Notes under the pieces: generated by a model
The model's input: the letters and a program-made list of their open reading frames with translations, nothing else
Database searches by the model: none
What the model was told of the DNA's origin: nothing
Translations under genes and position numbers: made by a program
In this document: positions 1-8,049 of the stretch, in pieces
How positions within the stretch are numbered: the first letter of the stretch is position 1
How the letters are laid out: each line of letters begins with the position of its first letter
Source: CAZABS01 sp964483635
GTDB lineage: Bacteria > Patescibacteriota > Minisyncoccia > Moranbacterales > UBA1568
DNA: 55,208 nt
Direction: 5' to 3'
NCBI GenBank assembly: GCA_964483635.1
Contig: CAZABS010000002.1
Coordinates: 1 to 55,208 of the forward strand

Positions 1-714
1 CTAATCTTTGATAATCGTCCCGACGAATTTCTTGCCAGCAATATAATTCGTGACATTATCAAGATCTCCACCATTAAGGATGGCTACTTCCATATTTTCT
101 GACTCAGCCATTTGAGAAGCGATCGGATCAAAAGGTGAATTCATTCCGGGATTCCATTTCGAACCGACAATTTTCCGAAAAGCTTTCCAGGTCAGATTAT
201 CAAATGACTTCGCATCACTATGGGTTCGTGGATCTTTATCATATACCCGTTCAACGTTTGAAAGGTTAACGATGCGTTTCACATCGAGATACTTCCCCAA
301 CACCACCGCATCAAAATCTGTCGAGAACCCAGGTCGCCAACCAGCCGCGACGAGAATTGGCTCGGGCGCTCCATAAAAATCCTCAAGGTCATGAGGATTG
401 GTATTGATCCTTGGATGAGCATACTCACGGAAAATGGTTCGGACGAGATGCGCATTCATACGGGTTGCATGAATTCCGAGCCAATCTTTGTCTTCATCAG
501 TAATCTTGGTCACCGTAGCGGCGGTATCAATATATTTCCGAGCCGTCTTCCCTCCACCCGTAACCAAGATAAAGTGATACCCGAGTTTGAGATGCGCCAA
601 TATAAATTTCTTAAAGTTAGCAACAAATTCTCGATCAATAGACTCTGGAACGAGGAGCGACCCGCCGAGAGAAATAATAATTCGCTCTTTCATCGGATAT
701 TTCTTTTTCATCAT
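1..714 (-). CDS. pyrH: UMP kinase, archaeal-type
   Basis: Phosphorylates UMP to UDP with ATP in cytoplasmic pyrimidine nucleotide synthesis. The 237-aa product has the amino-acid-kinase fold landmarks: SLGGSLLVP near residues 15-23, VTGGGK at 51-56, and NLSNVERVYDKDPR at 150-163, the nucleotide-binding segment. The opening resembles archaeal UMP kinases (GGSVLVPE type) rather than the bacterial LKLSGEAL type. The stop codon is at the first bases of the window, so the gene is complete. The start at 714 overlaps the proS stop as ATGA, indicating translational coupling; Met2 and Met8 are alternative starts. pyrB lies elsewhere in the window, so pyrimidine genes are dispersed. Confidence 0.93.
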   Translation of the reverse strand: MMKKKYPMKERIIISLGGSLLVPESIDREFVANFKKFILAHLKLGYHFILVTGGGKTARKYIDTAATVTKITDEDKDWLGIHATRMNAHLVRTIFREYAHPRINTNPHDLEDFYGAPEPILVAAGWRPGFSTDFDAVVLGKYLDVKRIVNLSNVERVYDKDPRTHSDAKSFDNLTWKAFRKIVGSKWNPGMNSPFDPIASQMAESENMEVAILNGGDLDNVTNYIAGKKFVGTIIKD

Positions 715-1952
715 TTTTGGGTAAAGAATGAAATGAGTGAGTCAAAAGGAACTACGCTTGTTTCTTCTTTGGTTCGAGCTTTTACCTCTGCCGTCCCAGA
801 TTCAAGACTTCGCTTACCCACCACCACTCGATAGGGTATCCCCAAAAGATCTGCGTCGGCAAACTTTTCACCCGCACTTCCCGCCCGATCGTCATAGAGC
901 ACCTCAATCCCAGCTCGAGTGAGCGCATCGTAAATTTCAGCAGTCTTTTCATCTGCACCAAGCGATATGAGATGCACTCGAAAGGGTGCCACGCTTTCTG
1001 GCCAGACAATTCCTTTTTCATCTGCGAACCTTTCAACGATGACTCCCATGAGTCGCGTAATTCCAATTCCATACGATCCCAGAATTACCGGTTGATTTTC
1101 TCCTGCTTTGTTTTTGAAAGAAAGCCCAAGCTGTTCACTCTTTGCTCCACCAAAACTGAAGATATTTCCAACTTCAGCAGCCTTCACTTCCTCTAACTCT
1201 TCCCGTTCTACTCCTAGCTGCTTTAAGACATCATCCGTGAGCACTTCGGCATTAATCGCAAGCTTTTTCCCACGATGGAGGTATATCACGTCTTCTCCGG
1301 CCTCAGTCAGGGTTTGAAATTCATGACTAAACTGGGTAAACGCACCACCAGAAGCAAACGTTACAAAAGTAACATCTCCCAAACCAACTCTTTCAAAGAC
1401 TCGTAAATACGCCTCAGTCACCGCTGCATAGAATTTTTGATGAGCCTCCTCAGTTTCGCAGTAAGAATAGAGATCTTTCATGACAAACTCACGTCCACGC
1501 ATAATTCCACTCTTGGCACGAAGCTCATTGCGCAATTTTGTTTGAAACTGGTACACATACGCTGGCAAATCACGATAACTTGCAAGATAGTTTTTCATCA
1601 TCTCAGTAATCTGCTCCTCATGAGACCAACCGAAACCAACTTCCGTACCATTTTTCAGGACTGATTTAAACCAGACGTCCACCTTTGTATCATCCCAACG
1701 ATCGGTTTTCTCCCACAACTCCTTGCGCTGTAAACTCGTCATGATAAGCTCCTGTCCACCGATCGCATTCATTTCCTCCCGAACAATTTGCTTTATCTTC
1801 TCGATTACTCGCAAACCGAGAGGAAGATACGCATAAACCCCTGCCATTTCCTTGTGGATATAACCCGCTCGAATAAGAAGCGAGGCATTACGACTCACCT
1901 CATCTTTCGGTGCCGTTTTCGAAGTTTTCGTGAATAATTGAGTTTGGCGCAT
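711..1952 (-). CDS. proS: Prolyl-tRNA synthetase lacking the editing domain
   Basis: Class II synthetase that charges tRNA-Pro. At 413 aa it is far shorter than the roughly 570 aa of the common bacterial form. Motif 2 (FQTKLRNELRAKSG, about residues 136-149, running into MRGREFVMKD) is followed after only about 130 residues by motif 3 (GSYGIGITRLMG, from about 292). There is no room for the INS/YbaK-like editing insertion of about 180 residues. The C-terminal anticodon-binding domain (about 320-413) is present. Editing of Ala-tRNA-Pro would need a separate factor, which is not in this window. The gene has its own promoter and is coupled to pyrH by a 4-nt overlap. Confidence 0.95.
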   Translation of the reverse strand: MRQTQLFTKTSKTAPKDEVSRNASLLIRAGYIHKEMAGVYAYLPLGLRVIEKIKQIVREEMNAIGGQELIMTSLQRKELWEKTDRWDDTKVDVWFKSVLKNGTEVGFGWSHEEQITEMMKNYLASYRDLPAYVYQFQTKLRNELRAKSGIMRGREFVMKDLYSYCETEEAHQKFYAAVTEAYLRVFERVGLGDVTFVTFASGGAFTQFSHEFQTLTEAGEDVIYLHRGKKLAINAEVLTDDVLKQLGVEREELEEVKAAEVGNIFSFGGAKSEQLGLSFKNKAGENQPVILGSYGIGITRLMGVIVERFADEKGIVWPESVAPFRVHLISLGADEKTAEIYDALTRAGIEVLYDDRAGSAGEKFADADLLGIPYRVVVGKRSLESGTAEVKARTKEETSVVPFDSLISFFTQK

Positions 1953-1970
1953 AGGTAATTATTTTCCTTT

Positions 1971-1999
1971 AGTGTAGGGAAAAACCAGCCCTGTGTCAA
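1971..1999 (-). promoter_or_regulatory. Sigma-70-type promoter for proS-pyrH
   Basis: Reading the minus strand, TTGACA (1994-1999) and TACACT (1971-1976) are separated by exactly 17 nt, about 20 nt upstream of the proS start. The -35 box is perfect and the -10 box matches 4 of 6. Confidence 0.65.
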
Positions 2000-2034
2000 A
2001 AGGGAGCACTCCGAAAAACTCGAGTAAAAAAGCA

Positions 2035-3174
2035 TTAAAAAGTGAGAGAAAGTGTTTCTTCTTTCCCGTCACGGAGTACTAAAAAAGAAACCTCATCGCC
2101 GCGTGCATACTGTCCGAGCGCAGCTGAGAGAGGATTATCTAAATTAATTTCTTCACCATTCACGGCGATAATAATATCGCCAAAGCGCAATCCGATTTTT
2201 TCTGCAACGCTCCCCGAGAGAACAGCGAGGCTGGTTCGTCCCGACGGGGCATACACGAGGGCTCCTCGATCACGAGAAAGACCCGTGGCAATAGCAGAGG
2301 CTTTCGTCAGAGCACGATAGGAAATACCCAAAACCGGTCGTTCCCCCAAAGTCCCACGAATAGCTCGCTCAAGAGACATTCGAAGAGCATTTGCTGGAAG
2401 TAAAAATGCCTGCTGTGTGCCGTCAAAACGGAGTGTTCCAACTAATCCAACCATTTCGCCATTGAACCCAATCGCTGGGCCGCCGACAAAATTCTCAAGA
2501 CTCGCGAGATCCATCTCAAAAACACCCTCCCATTTTTCGGAAGATGAAACTGTTTGACCAGCTAGATTGAAGGTACGGTTGTTATTTCCAAGAATTCCTA
2601 CCGCAAGCTGATTTTGATACTCGACACTCGAATTCCCAATCACAATAAGCTTTCTTCCCACCCGACTATCATCTGAATTCGCTAATGCAATAGCAGGAAC
2701 ATTGACCCCCTCCACTCGATAGTACACGACATTCATCAAGGTATCCGTGGCAATATAGCGAGCTTTTTGGCTCGTCCCGTCATAAAAAAGAACTTCTACT
2801 TCAGCATCGGGTGCAATAAGCGGCGCCACCGTATAGGTTACTACTAAACCATCGTTGGTCAGGAGCACACCGGTTTGTTGAGTGGATTGCTTTTCTTTCC
2901 GAGCAATAAGACTCACCACAGCGGTGGCTGGTTGTGAAACAATCCTCTCAACCGTGTCATCTTCACGAATAACCACCTGTTCAGTTTTTTGAACAATCGT
3001 TACGCGCTCAGTTAAATTTTGTAAGAAATGAAACTGAGAAAATGGCTTTGTACTGGCAAGCTGAGGAATAAGACGGTGTTCGAAATACACCCCCGCTCCT
3101 CCTCCCACTGCAAAGATAAAGAGGGTGAAGAAAAAAAAGCGTATTCCTTTTTTGACCTGAATTTCATGAAACAT
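2035..3174 (-). CDS. Catalytically dead HtrA/DegP paralogue (pseudoprotease) with PDZ domain
   Basis: A 379-aa membrane-anchored protein with one N-terminal transmembrane segment (about residues 10-30), a trypsin-like domain (about 75-270) and a C-terminal PDZ domain (SVAEKIGLRFGDIIIAVNG). It aligns well with the active HtrA at 4037-5323. All three catalytic positions differ: His is Val116 (LVVTYTVAP against LVVTNKHVV), Asp is Asn148 (TLMNVV against PNNDIA), and Ser is Val230 (ENFVGGP against GNSGGP). The domain fold, GGP turn and PDZ remain. I infer a non-proteolytic scaffold, decoy or regulator outside the membrane. It has its own promoter upstream and may also be read from the htrA operon. 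The call of inactivity is strong; the role is unknown. Confidence 0.85.
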   Translation of the reverse strand: MFHEIQVKKGIRFFFFTLFIFAVGGGAGVYFEHRLIPQLASTKPFSQFHFLQNLTERVTIVQKTEQVVIREDDTVERIVSQPATAVVSLIARKEKQSTQQTGVLLTNDGLVVTYTVAPLIAPDAEVEVLFYDGTSQKARYIATDTLMNVVYYRVEGVNVPAIALANSDDSRVGRKLIVIGNSSVEYQNQLAVGILGNNNRTFNLAGQTVSSSEKWEGVFEMDLASLENFVGGPAIGFNGEMVGLVGTLRFDGTQQAFLLPANALRMSLERAIRGTLGERPVLGISYRALTKASAIATGLSRDRGALVYAPSGRTSLAVLSGSVAEKIGLRFGDIIIAVNGEEINLDNPLSAALGQYARGDEVSFLVLRDGKEETLSLTF

Positions 3175-3194
3175 ATTGTTTCCTTAGTGCTCCT

Positions 3195-3223
3195 GGTATA
3201 CCACACCCCGCGTCTCCAGGCAA
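3195..3223 (-). promoter_or_regulatory. Promoter for the pseudo-HtrA gene
   Basis: On the minus strand TTGCCT (3218-3223) and TATACC (3195-3200) have a 17-nt spacer. An AAGGA ribosome-binding site lies before the start at 3174. Each box matches consensus at 4 of 6 positions. Confidence 0.5.
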
Positions 3224-3256
3224 TCCAATACTCCTCAACACGTCTCGTTTCTTATT

Positions 3257-4012
3257 TTAAACCACCATCCTCCAAGGAGAAGACGTGAGGAGGAGGATCA
3301 GTAACCCAAGCAAGATAAGGCTTTCAATCAAGAAACCTTTTTGGGAAAAATTCCCTCGAAGGGCATCAAACACGACTTTCCAGATCCAATAATACAAGAG
3401 GAGTGTGGCAATTCCAGACGTCAAGTATCCAAACGGCCAAAAATGGAGAAGCCAAATAAACTCACCAAAAATGAGTCCAAGGCAGGTGCTGAGAAGAAGA
3501 ATAAAGGATTTTCTCTCCGGAGCTAGTGCCAACAGCGTTTGAAAGCTCACGACAAATGTTGCGCCATAAAATACTGCCATAAGGAGCCAAAGTGGCACCT
3601 CATAATTCAGATAGAGCCCATATGAAGCAGCGTACACAAAAAAGAGACTCCCGAGCGCGGCAACGTTTTGCATAGCTCGAGCCGTTTGATCACACGGAGC
3701 AGTGTGTAATCGATAAATACCAAGCAGAGAAAAATAATATAATCCACTCGCACCAAAAATAAAGATCTGCTGTCGCAGTGATTCATCGATCAGAGATAAT
3801 AGGAGCGGAGCACTAAACGCCACCACCCCGGGAAGAAACGCTGAGATCAACCGCCCCACAAGTCGTTTCGCTGCAACACCAGAAAGAATGAGGAGTGGAA
3901 TAATCGTTGAAAGATAAAACGTCCAAGAGGGTACACTCGCCCGTTCAGTAATCCATGTGAGAAAGAGAAAAAACAATAGCGAATAAAAGAATATAGCAAC
4001 ATGGAATATCAT
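3257..4012 (-). CDS. Polytopic integral membrane protein, unrecognised family
   Basis: The 251-aa product is hydrophobic almost throughout, with about eight likely transmembrane helices separated by short loops. I do not recognise a family. It lies 24 nt downstream of htrA and 82 nt upstream of the pseudo-HtrA start, so it is probably part of the same extracytoplasmic quality-control cluster. No catalytic motif is visible and no function is proposed. Confidence 0.8.
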   Translation of the reverse strand: MIFHVAIFFYSLLFFLFLTWITERASVPSWTFYLSTIIPLLILSGVAAKRLVGRLISAFLPGVVAFSAPLLLSLIDESLRQQIFIFGASGLYYFSLLGIYRLHTAPCDQTARAMQNVAALGSLFFVYAASYGLYLNYEVPLWLLMAVFYGATFVVSFQTLLALAPERKSFILLLSTCLGLIFGEFIWLLHFWPFGYLTSGIATLLLYYWIWKVVFDALRGNFSQKGFLIESLILLGLLILLLTSSPWRMVV

Positions 4013-4036
4013 ACTTCGTACCGTTCGCTTTAGAGC

Positions 4037-5323
4037 TTACTCCCGTTCTTCAAGTCGTACGTTTATTTCCTTTACTTCTCCCTTATGCCACAGTTTGAGG
4101 GTGACTTCTTCGCCCACTGAACGCTCACCAATGAGCTTCCCAAGTGGATGTTCAGCATCAACCTTTTGCCCCTGAAATTCCAGAATAATATCATTTTCCA
4201 TAATCCCGGCCTTGTCAGCGGGCGACCCAGGAATCACAGCGAAATCGGTCATGGTCTCACCCCGCAAAACCAACGCCCCATAATTATACGGAAGATTGTT
4301 GTTCTTTTGGATAGAATCGTTCAGCGGGATATAGCGCACTCCCAGATACGGCGTCGAAATTTTCCCGGTTGCTTTCACTTCATTCACTGCCCGCTTAATT
4401 GAGTTCACGGGAATAGCAAAACCGATGTTTTCCGCGCCTTGTGCCACCGCCACGTTCACTCCCACCACCTCTCCAAATAAATTGAGGAGTGGCCCCCCAG
4501 AATTCCCCGGATTAATGGCAGCATCGGTTTGGATGATGTTCGTGAGTTTTTCGACATCCCCTAGAAATTGAGAACCCGCGGTCACATCTCGTTGAAGACC
4601 CGAGACAATTCCTCGTGAAACAGAATTCGCAAACTCGCCCAAAGGATTTCCGATGGCAATAGCGGTCTGTCCCACCTTGAGTGTATCCGAGTCACCGAGT
4701 GGAAGCGCCGGGAAATCAGTCCCTTCAATTTTCAAGAGCGCAATATCATTGTTTGGATCACGTGCCAAGACCGTAGCTCCGTATTCTTTTCCGTCGTTAG
4801 TAATAATCGTATATTCGGCAGTCGTATCCGACACGACGTGCTTATTCGTCACGACTAACCCTTCTGCCGAAACAATAAATCCTGACCCACTCCCTACTTG
4901 ACGCTTCGTCGAATCATCTGTTGAACCTTGCGGTGATTGTTCTAGGTCATCGATACCAAAAGGACTAAAGAAAAACGGAAAACCTCCAAATCCACCCCGT
5001 TTCAATTGTGGGACATCTTTGGTAATGACAATACTCACTACACCGCGTGTACTTTTCTCTACAACATCAATCACTGCTTGATCTTCAGCCACGGCATTCT
5101 CCTTCGCTTCTTGAATATCTTCCGATGTCGGTTCGACCGTCTGCCTTCCAAGATTCGCCAGATGAATCTTCTCACTCACCGTCGCCAATTTTCCACCCGC
5201 AAAACCAAAAAGGAGAGCGCTTACAAGAAGAAGGATCCAACTTGATAAGCGAAGCTCTGGTCGCGAAACATGTGCTGGGGTTTCCTGAGGAACGTTTTGA
5301 ATTGGGGTAAGAGGAGTTTCCAT
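4037..5323 (-). CDS. htrA: HtrA/DegP-type serine protease with PDZ domain
   Basis: Membrane-anchored protease that degrades or refolds damaged extracytoplasmic proteins. The 428-aa product has a cytoplasmic N-terminus, one transmembrane helix (about 28-45), a linker, a trypsin-like domain and one PDZ domain (about 325-425). The triad is intact: His162 in VVTNKHVVS, Asp193 in DPNNDIALLK, and Ser275 in NPGNSGGPLL. A single PDZ and a transmembrane anchor match the DegS/HtrA-like subgroup of Gram-positive-style cells. It follows the PPIase gene by 38 nt and precedes the membrane-protein gene, so co-expression with folding factors is likely. Confidence 0.96.
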   Translation of the reverse strand: METPLTPIQNVPQETPAHVSRPELRLSSWILLLVSALLFGFAGGKLATVSEKIHLANLGRQTVEPTSEDIQEAKENAVAEDQAVIDVVEKSTRGVVSIVITKDVPQLKRGGFGGFPFFFSPFGIDDLEQSPQGSTDDSTKRQVGSGSGFIVSAEGLVVTNKHVVSDTTAEYTIITNDGKEYGATVLARDPNNDIALLKIEGTDFPALPLGDSDTLKVGQTAIAIGNPLGEFANSVSRGIVSGLQRDVTAGSQFLGDVEKLTNIIQTDAAINPGNSGGPLLNLFGEVVGVNVAVAQGAENIGFAIPVNSIKRAVNEVKATGKISTPYLGVRYIPLNDSIQKNNNLPYNYGALVLRGETMTDFAVIPGSPADKAGIMENDIILEFQGQKVDAEHPLGKLIGERSVGEEVTLKLWHKGEVKEINVRLEERE

Positions 5324-5361
5324 TTTTTTATTCGTTACTACTTACAAAATACTTAGTTTTT

Positions 5362-6408
5362 TCATAATAAAAGGGTTGGATCACCATCCGCTTTTTCGAG
5401 AAGTTTCTTTTCAAACTCAAGAAATGGACCCGGTTGGAAATCGATCTCTGCAGAATCTGCGTTCCATTCGTATTCACGAGACCAAACCCGAAGAGGAAGC
5501 TTGCGAAGCTCTTCTGAAAGCCAGTCACTAAATGATGTTTTTTCAACAAAAATTTGACGTAAGTGGTAGAGCTGTTTCCCATTTTCAAACTTTGTTTCTT
5601 CGACGAGCAACAAATGAAACCCGAGATCACTTTCAACAATATCTGAAACGACGTTGCGCTTAGCCTTTTCAACCGGCTTTTGGAGATCTGGAGCCAAATC
5701 ATCTATCGTAAACCAGCCGAGTTCGCCACCCTTACTTGCCGTTTGCCCCTCGGAAAATTCTTGGGCGACATCTGAAAACGAAACTCCCTGCTTAAGTTTC
5801 GCTGCAGCCTTCTCTATTTTCTCGGAAGCGCCCTCTCGCTGCTTGGTATCCTTGCCAAATTCCTCTCGAAGTTTCTCTTCATATAAGCTTGGTCGAACGA
5901 CTTTTGCAGAAAAATCTGAAAGAGTCCATCCGTAGAGTCGTGCAAGGCTTTGTTCGACTCGAGTTTCCGTACCGAGCTCAGCAAGCTTCATCTCAACTCC
6001 CCGCTGCGCTTCTTCGGGTGTCACAAAAATCCCATGCGAGTGAGCTAATCGTTCCATCGCCCGATCCTCAATCATCTTGTTGAGTAAATCTTTCTCTCGG
6101 AGTTTCAGACGCATCTGGCCGTCTTCGGTCGAAAAATCAATACGCATTCCAACCTTACTAAAATCTTGACTCTCATAAAAGCGCCGGATGGAAAGCATAT
6201 TTTCTCCGAGATCACGCGAAGTAACCACATCGCTCCATCCGATACTCACCACGGGGAGCGGAATCAAGCGAGCAATGCGAACGGCTAAGGCATTTCCAGG
6301 CCAAGCGTATAAAAATCCCCCCACACCACAAATCACAAGGAGTGTCGCTGTCACTATACCCAGAAAAAGGGTCCGAGGAATTATTTTCAAGTGAGTATTT
6401 TTCCCCAT
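5362..6408 (-). CDS. Membrane-anchored parvulin-type peptidyl-prolyl isomerase (PrsA/SurA-like)
   Basis: Catalyses cis-trans isomerisation of proline bonds in secreted proteins. The 348-aa product has one N-terminal transmembrane segment (about residues 12-35), an alpha-helical SurA_N-like chaperone region (about 45-190), and a rotamase domain (about 195-290). The rotamase carries the family signatures FSDVAQEFSEG, KGGELGWF and LGFHLLLVEE. A C-terminal extension follows. The gene is 9 nt downstream of the FtsB-like gene and 38 nt upstream of htrA, consistent with an operon for extracytoplasmic folding. Confidence 0.9.
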   Translation of the reverse strand: MGKNTHLKIIPRTLFLGIVTATLLVICGVGGFLYAWPGNALAVRIARLIPLPVVSIGWSDVVTSRDLGENMLSIRRFYESQDFSKVGMRIDFSTEDGQMRLKLREKDLLNKMIEDRAMERLAHSHGIFVTPEEAQRGVEMKLAELGTETRVEQSLARLYGWTLSDFSAKVVRPSLYEEKLREEFGKDTKQREGASEKIEKAAAKLKQGVSFSDVAQEFSEGQTASKGGELGWFTIDDLAPDLQKPVEKAKRNVVSDIVESDLGFHLLLVEETKFENGKQLYHLRQIFVEKTSFSDWLSEELRKLPLRVWSREYEWNADSAEIDFQPGPFLEFEKKLLEKADGDPTLLL

Positions 6409-6417
6409 ATCGAGTGC

Positions 6418-6807
6418 TTACTGATAAAAAAGGCGCAACCACTTTTGATAATTCGGAACCAGATCGTTGACGCTTTGTTCGCCTTTCCGAGCTTCATGAT
6501 CCAGTATTTCTGTTTCAGCCGCCATCATCTCTGGTCGAACTAAGACCACTTCTTCATCCTGACGCCTGTAACCGAGTTTTTGTTTCGCCTCTTGCTCTTG
6601 AAAATTCGGTGAGGAGAAATATGCAATCTTTTCTGATAGTCCCTGATTTTCCCGATCTATTTTCTCCGCTTCTGCTCGAAGCAAATCCACCTCTCTCTGG
6701 ATCCGCTCTCCTCGTTCATACTCTCTCCATGTTAGAGCTCCTGCTCCTACCGACCCGAGAAGAAGGAAGGCCAAAACAATCCGGGTGATCGGCGACTTCC
6801 AATTCAT
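6418..6807 (-). CDS. FtsB/DivIC-family septum formation initiator
   Basis: A 129-aa bitopic protein with one transmembrane helix (about 10-28), a coiled coil (about 30-70, with EVDLLRAEAEKIDRENQGL) and a short distal domain. This is the architecture of FtsB/DivIC, which bridges division proteins FtsL and FtsQ/DivIB at the septum. The segment EQEAKQKLGYRRQDEEVVLV matches the conserved post-coil region of the family (ARexLGy...GE). It starts 3 nt after the stop of a 36-aa membrane peptide gene and leads into the PPIase gene. FtsB and DivIC cannot be told apart here. Confidence 0.85.
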   Translation of the reverse strand: MNWKSPITRIVLAFLLLGSVGAGALTWREYERGERIQREVDLLRAEAEKIDRENQGLSEKIAYFSSPNFQEQEAKQKLGYRRQDEEVVLVRPEMMAAETEILDHEARKGEQSVNDLVPNYQKWLRLFYQ

Positions 6808-6810
6808 AGG

Positions 6811-6921
6811 TTAACTATAAAACATGGGTGCGACCAGGAAAAGGAGCATAGACAATACAACCAACAACGAAAGGATGGCCCATGCGACCGATATTTTTTT
6901 GCGACGAGAGGCAAAACTCAT
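6811..6921 (-). CDS. 36-residue single-pass membrane peptide
   Basis: A short open frame begins with ATG at 6919-6921 and ends with TAA at 6811-6813. It encodes a basic N-terminus (MSFASRRKKISVAW) followed by a hydrophobic segment of about 20 residues (ILSLLVVLSMLLFLVAP). An AGGA ribosome-binding site lies just upstream, and a well-spaced promoter precedes it. The stop is 3 nt before the ftsB-like start. Its position suggests a small division-associated or leader peptide; no family was recognised. Confidence 0.6.
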   Translation of the reverse strand: MSFASRRKKISVAWAILSLLVVLSMLLFLVAPMFYS

Positions 6922-6930
6922 AGCATTCCT

Positions 6931-6959
6931 ATTGTATCAAAAATGAGACGAGGGCTCAA
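6931..6959 (-). promoter_or_regulatory. Promoter of the ftsB-PPIase-htrA cluster
   Basis: Minus-strand TTGAGC (6954-6959) and TACAAT (6931-6936) are 17 nt apart. The -10 matches 5 of 6 and the -35 matches 4 of 6. The -35 overlaps the dus stop codon. Confidence 0.6.
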
Positions 6960-7972
6960 TGATGAGGTAAAACAGCCTCCTCAAGCGAAATGAACGCTGT
7001 ACCATCATGAGTTCGTAGAAACCGCTCCACGAGAAGTGTCACCTCTTCCGCCGCCTGAGCTTCCATCATGGAGGCACGCAGTTCTTTGGCACCTGGAAAC
7101 CCGGCTACATATGCCTGATAATGTTTTTTCAAGAGGCTGTGACTTTTGGTATCTTTCCAGGTTTCAAGAAAAATTGCCGAGAGCTCCAAAGCAGCTTCGA
7201 GACGTTCTCGCACAGTCACCCTTGTTTTCGTTTCATCAAAAAGCCATGGGTTTCCAAAGATGGCTCGACCCAACATCACGCCCTGACAGCCAGTCTCTTC
7301 TACTAACACACGCGCTTCCCGAATATTTCTTACATCTCCATTACCAATAATGAGCGTTCCGGTTCCGTATGCGAGACGCACAGCATCTTTGATGCGATTC
7401 CAGTGAGCTGGAACACTTGACATTTCCTTTTTTGTTCGAGCGTGCAGGGTTATCACCGCTGGCTTGGTTTCAAGAAGAGCCGGGAGCCAGGTTTCCAAAT
7501 CATCTTCGTTATAACCCAATCTTGTTTTCACCGAAACAGGGATTTCCCCATTGACTCCCCCAAGAGCCGCACGAATAATTTCCTGGGCTTGTTTTGGATT
7601 TCGCATGCAATTCGCTCCCGCCCCCTGCTTCATAACATTCTTATCCGGACAACCCATATTGATATCGAGGCCATCAAAACCGAGCTCCCGCACCATCCGC
7701 GCTGCACGAAACATGGTATCGGGATTTCCCGTAAAGAGCTGTGCCACAATTGGACGTTCTTCTTCATCAAAACGAAGATCACGCGCAAGCGCCAAAAGAC
7801 CCTTCGGATGACAGAGCCCATCAGCGGCAACAAACTCAGTCCACATAACATCGGGTTTTCTGTGCTTCACAATAAATTTTCGGAAAGCCGCGTCCGTCAC
7901 ATTGGCCAGTGGTGCCAACGCAAAGAATGGCTGAGGAAGTTTTTCCCAAAATCCAAGATAGGGTTGTTCCAT
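6956..7972 (-). CDS. dus: tRNA-dihydrouridine synthase (DusB-like)
   Basis: FMN enzyme that reduces uridines in the tRNA D-loop using NADPH. The 338-aa product has an N-terminal TIM barrel beginning FALAPLANVTDAAFR (about residues 17-31). The catalytic motif INMGCPDKNVMKQGAGA carries Cys108. Further barrel motifs are VSVKTRLGY, ITLHART and IIGNGDV; a helical C-terminal domain follows. Length fits the family. It is divergent from the suf operon, separated by only 77 nt that hold the suf promoter and operator. Confidence 0.95.
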   Translation of the reverse strand: MEQPYLGFWEKLPQPFFALAPLANVTDAAFRKFIVKHRKPDVMWTEFVAADGLCHPKGLLALARDLRFDEEERPIVAQLFTGNPDTMFRAARMVRELGFDGLDINMGCPDKNVMKQGAGANCMRNPKQAQEIIRAALGGVNGEIPVSVKTRLGYNEDDLETWLPALLETKPAVITLHARTKKEMSSVPAHWNRIKDAVRLAYGTGTLIIGNGDVRNIREARVLVEETGCQGVMLGRAIFGNPWLFDETKTRVTVRERLEAALELSAIFLETWKDTKSHSLLKKHYQAYVAGFPGAKELRASMMEAQAAEEVTLLVERFLRTHDGTAFISLEEAVLPHH

Positions 7973-7993
7973 AATGCTAGAACCTTACCAAGA

Positions 7994-8022
7994 TTGACAA
8001 ACTCTCGCAATATTGATAGATT
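7994..8022 (+). promoter_or_regulatory. Promoter of the suf operon
   Basis: A perfect TTGACA (7994-7999) is followed after exactly 17 nt by TAGATT (8017-8022, 4 of 6). The expected transcription start, near 8029, is immediately next to the operator at 8031-8043. Confidence 0.7.
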
Positions 8023-8030
8023 GTATATCA

Positions 8031-8043
8031 GACTAATTTAGTC
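8031..8043 (+). promoter_or_regulatory. IscR/Rrf2-like operator palindrome
   Basis: GACTAATTTAGTC is a perfect inverted repeat (GACTAA, T, TTAGTC) located between the -10 box and the start codon of the Rrf2 gene. It fits the core of the E. coli IscR type 1 site as I recall it (GACT, five A/T-rich bases, AGTC). Autoregulation of the operon by its first gene is inferred. Confidence 0.65.
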
Positions 8044-8049
8044 CACTTT

